A DNA stretch of 40,480 bases from an uncultured Bacilli bacterium (GTDB taxonomy: Bacteria > Bacillota_I > Bacilli_A > RF39 > UBA660): NCBI GenBank assembly GCA_934090775.1, contig CAKOKF010000001.1, positions 1-40,480 on the forward strand, given 5' to 3'. A program made the translations under genes and the position numbers. Shown here in pieces: positions 40,450 through 40,480 of this stretch (the stretch's first letter is position 1; the number at the start of each line of letters is the position of its first letter). The notes under the pieces are model-generated. The model searched no databases, was not told where the DNA came from, and was given only the letters and a program-made list of their open reading frames with translations.

Positions 40450-40480
40450 AAATCAAACTTGCTTTGATTAGTTTACTAAC
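40448..40480 (-). CDS. yqeY: C-terminal fragment of a YqeY/GatB-like protein (partial)
   Basis: Only the last ten codons are in the window, reading VSKLIKASLI then TAA (40448-40450). The V-x-K-L-x-K-x-x-L ending resembles the YqeY C-terminus, and yqeY lies just upstream of the yqfA-yqfB-yqfC region in Bacillus. This identification rests on ten residues and position, so it is tentative. Confidence 0.4.
   Translation of the reverse strand, partial: VSKLIKASLI

Overview
The window is an AT-rich (roughly 30% G+C by eye) chromosomal segment from an endospore-forming Bacillota. Four genes support this: sigma-G, an uninterrupted sigma-K, and yqfC and yqfD. T-box control of ileS, GGAGG-type ribosome binding sites, SepF, DivIVA, PriA, RecD2 and pyruvate phosphate dikinase fit the same group. 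The code is standard. Trp is written TGG in the core genes, and TGA ends genes at ATGA or TGATG overlaps (lspA/rluD, ybeY/era, vanZ/ybeY) and inside a terminator stem. Gene order resembles a shuffled, shortened Bacillus chromosome, as in uncultured gut Bacilli or Erysipelotrichia-like lineages. The exact taxon cannot be fixed from the window.

Layout. 1-3300 is an accessory patch: one intact protein built of helicase-associated (HA) type repeats, followed by two decayed paralogues on the same strand. 3359-6720 is a type-2 isoleucyl-tRNA synthetase with its T-box leader and promoter. 7065-9668 (+) is a P2-type calcium ATPase. 9830-12292 is a divergent pair, a sigma-70-like factor and phosphomannomutase, with interleaved promoters. 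12329-20466 holds a metallophosphoesterase, PriA, an AI-2E-type exporter, a 43-residue protein, RecD2, and an HTH-metallophosphoesterase fusion. 20599-25807 holds a rhomboid protease, the rluD-lspA-ylmC group, sigG, an HTH membrane regulator and two small plus-strand membrane proteins. 25964-31681 holds an Smr protein, a PfkB kinase, PPDK, a XerC/D recombinase and DeoD. 31902-33854 holds a small unknown gene, sigK, divIVA and sepF. 33986-36056 is single-chain GlyRS with an unknown partner. 36119-40480 is recO, yqzL, era, ybeY, a VanZ-like gene, yqfD, yqfC and the tail of yqeY.

Most genes serve housekeeping (translation, replication restart, DNA repair, division) or sporulation. Two ancestral Bacillota neighbourhoods are recognisable but trimmed: sigG-ylmC-(sepF-divIVA-ileS)-lspA-rluD, and yqeY-yqfC-yqfD-ybeY-era-yqzL-recO-glyS. 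The most distinctive material is the HA-repeat locus at the left end, the divergent sigma factor with a palindrome at its promoter, the unknown gene overlapping glyS, and several small orphan genes. No tRNA, rRNA, CRISPR array, insertion sequence or prophage was found.
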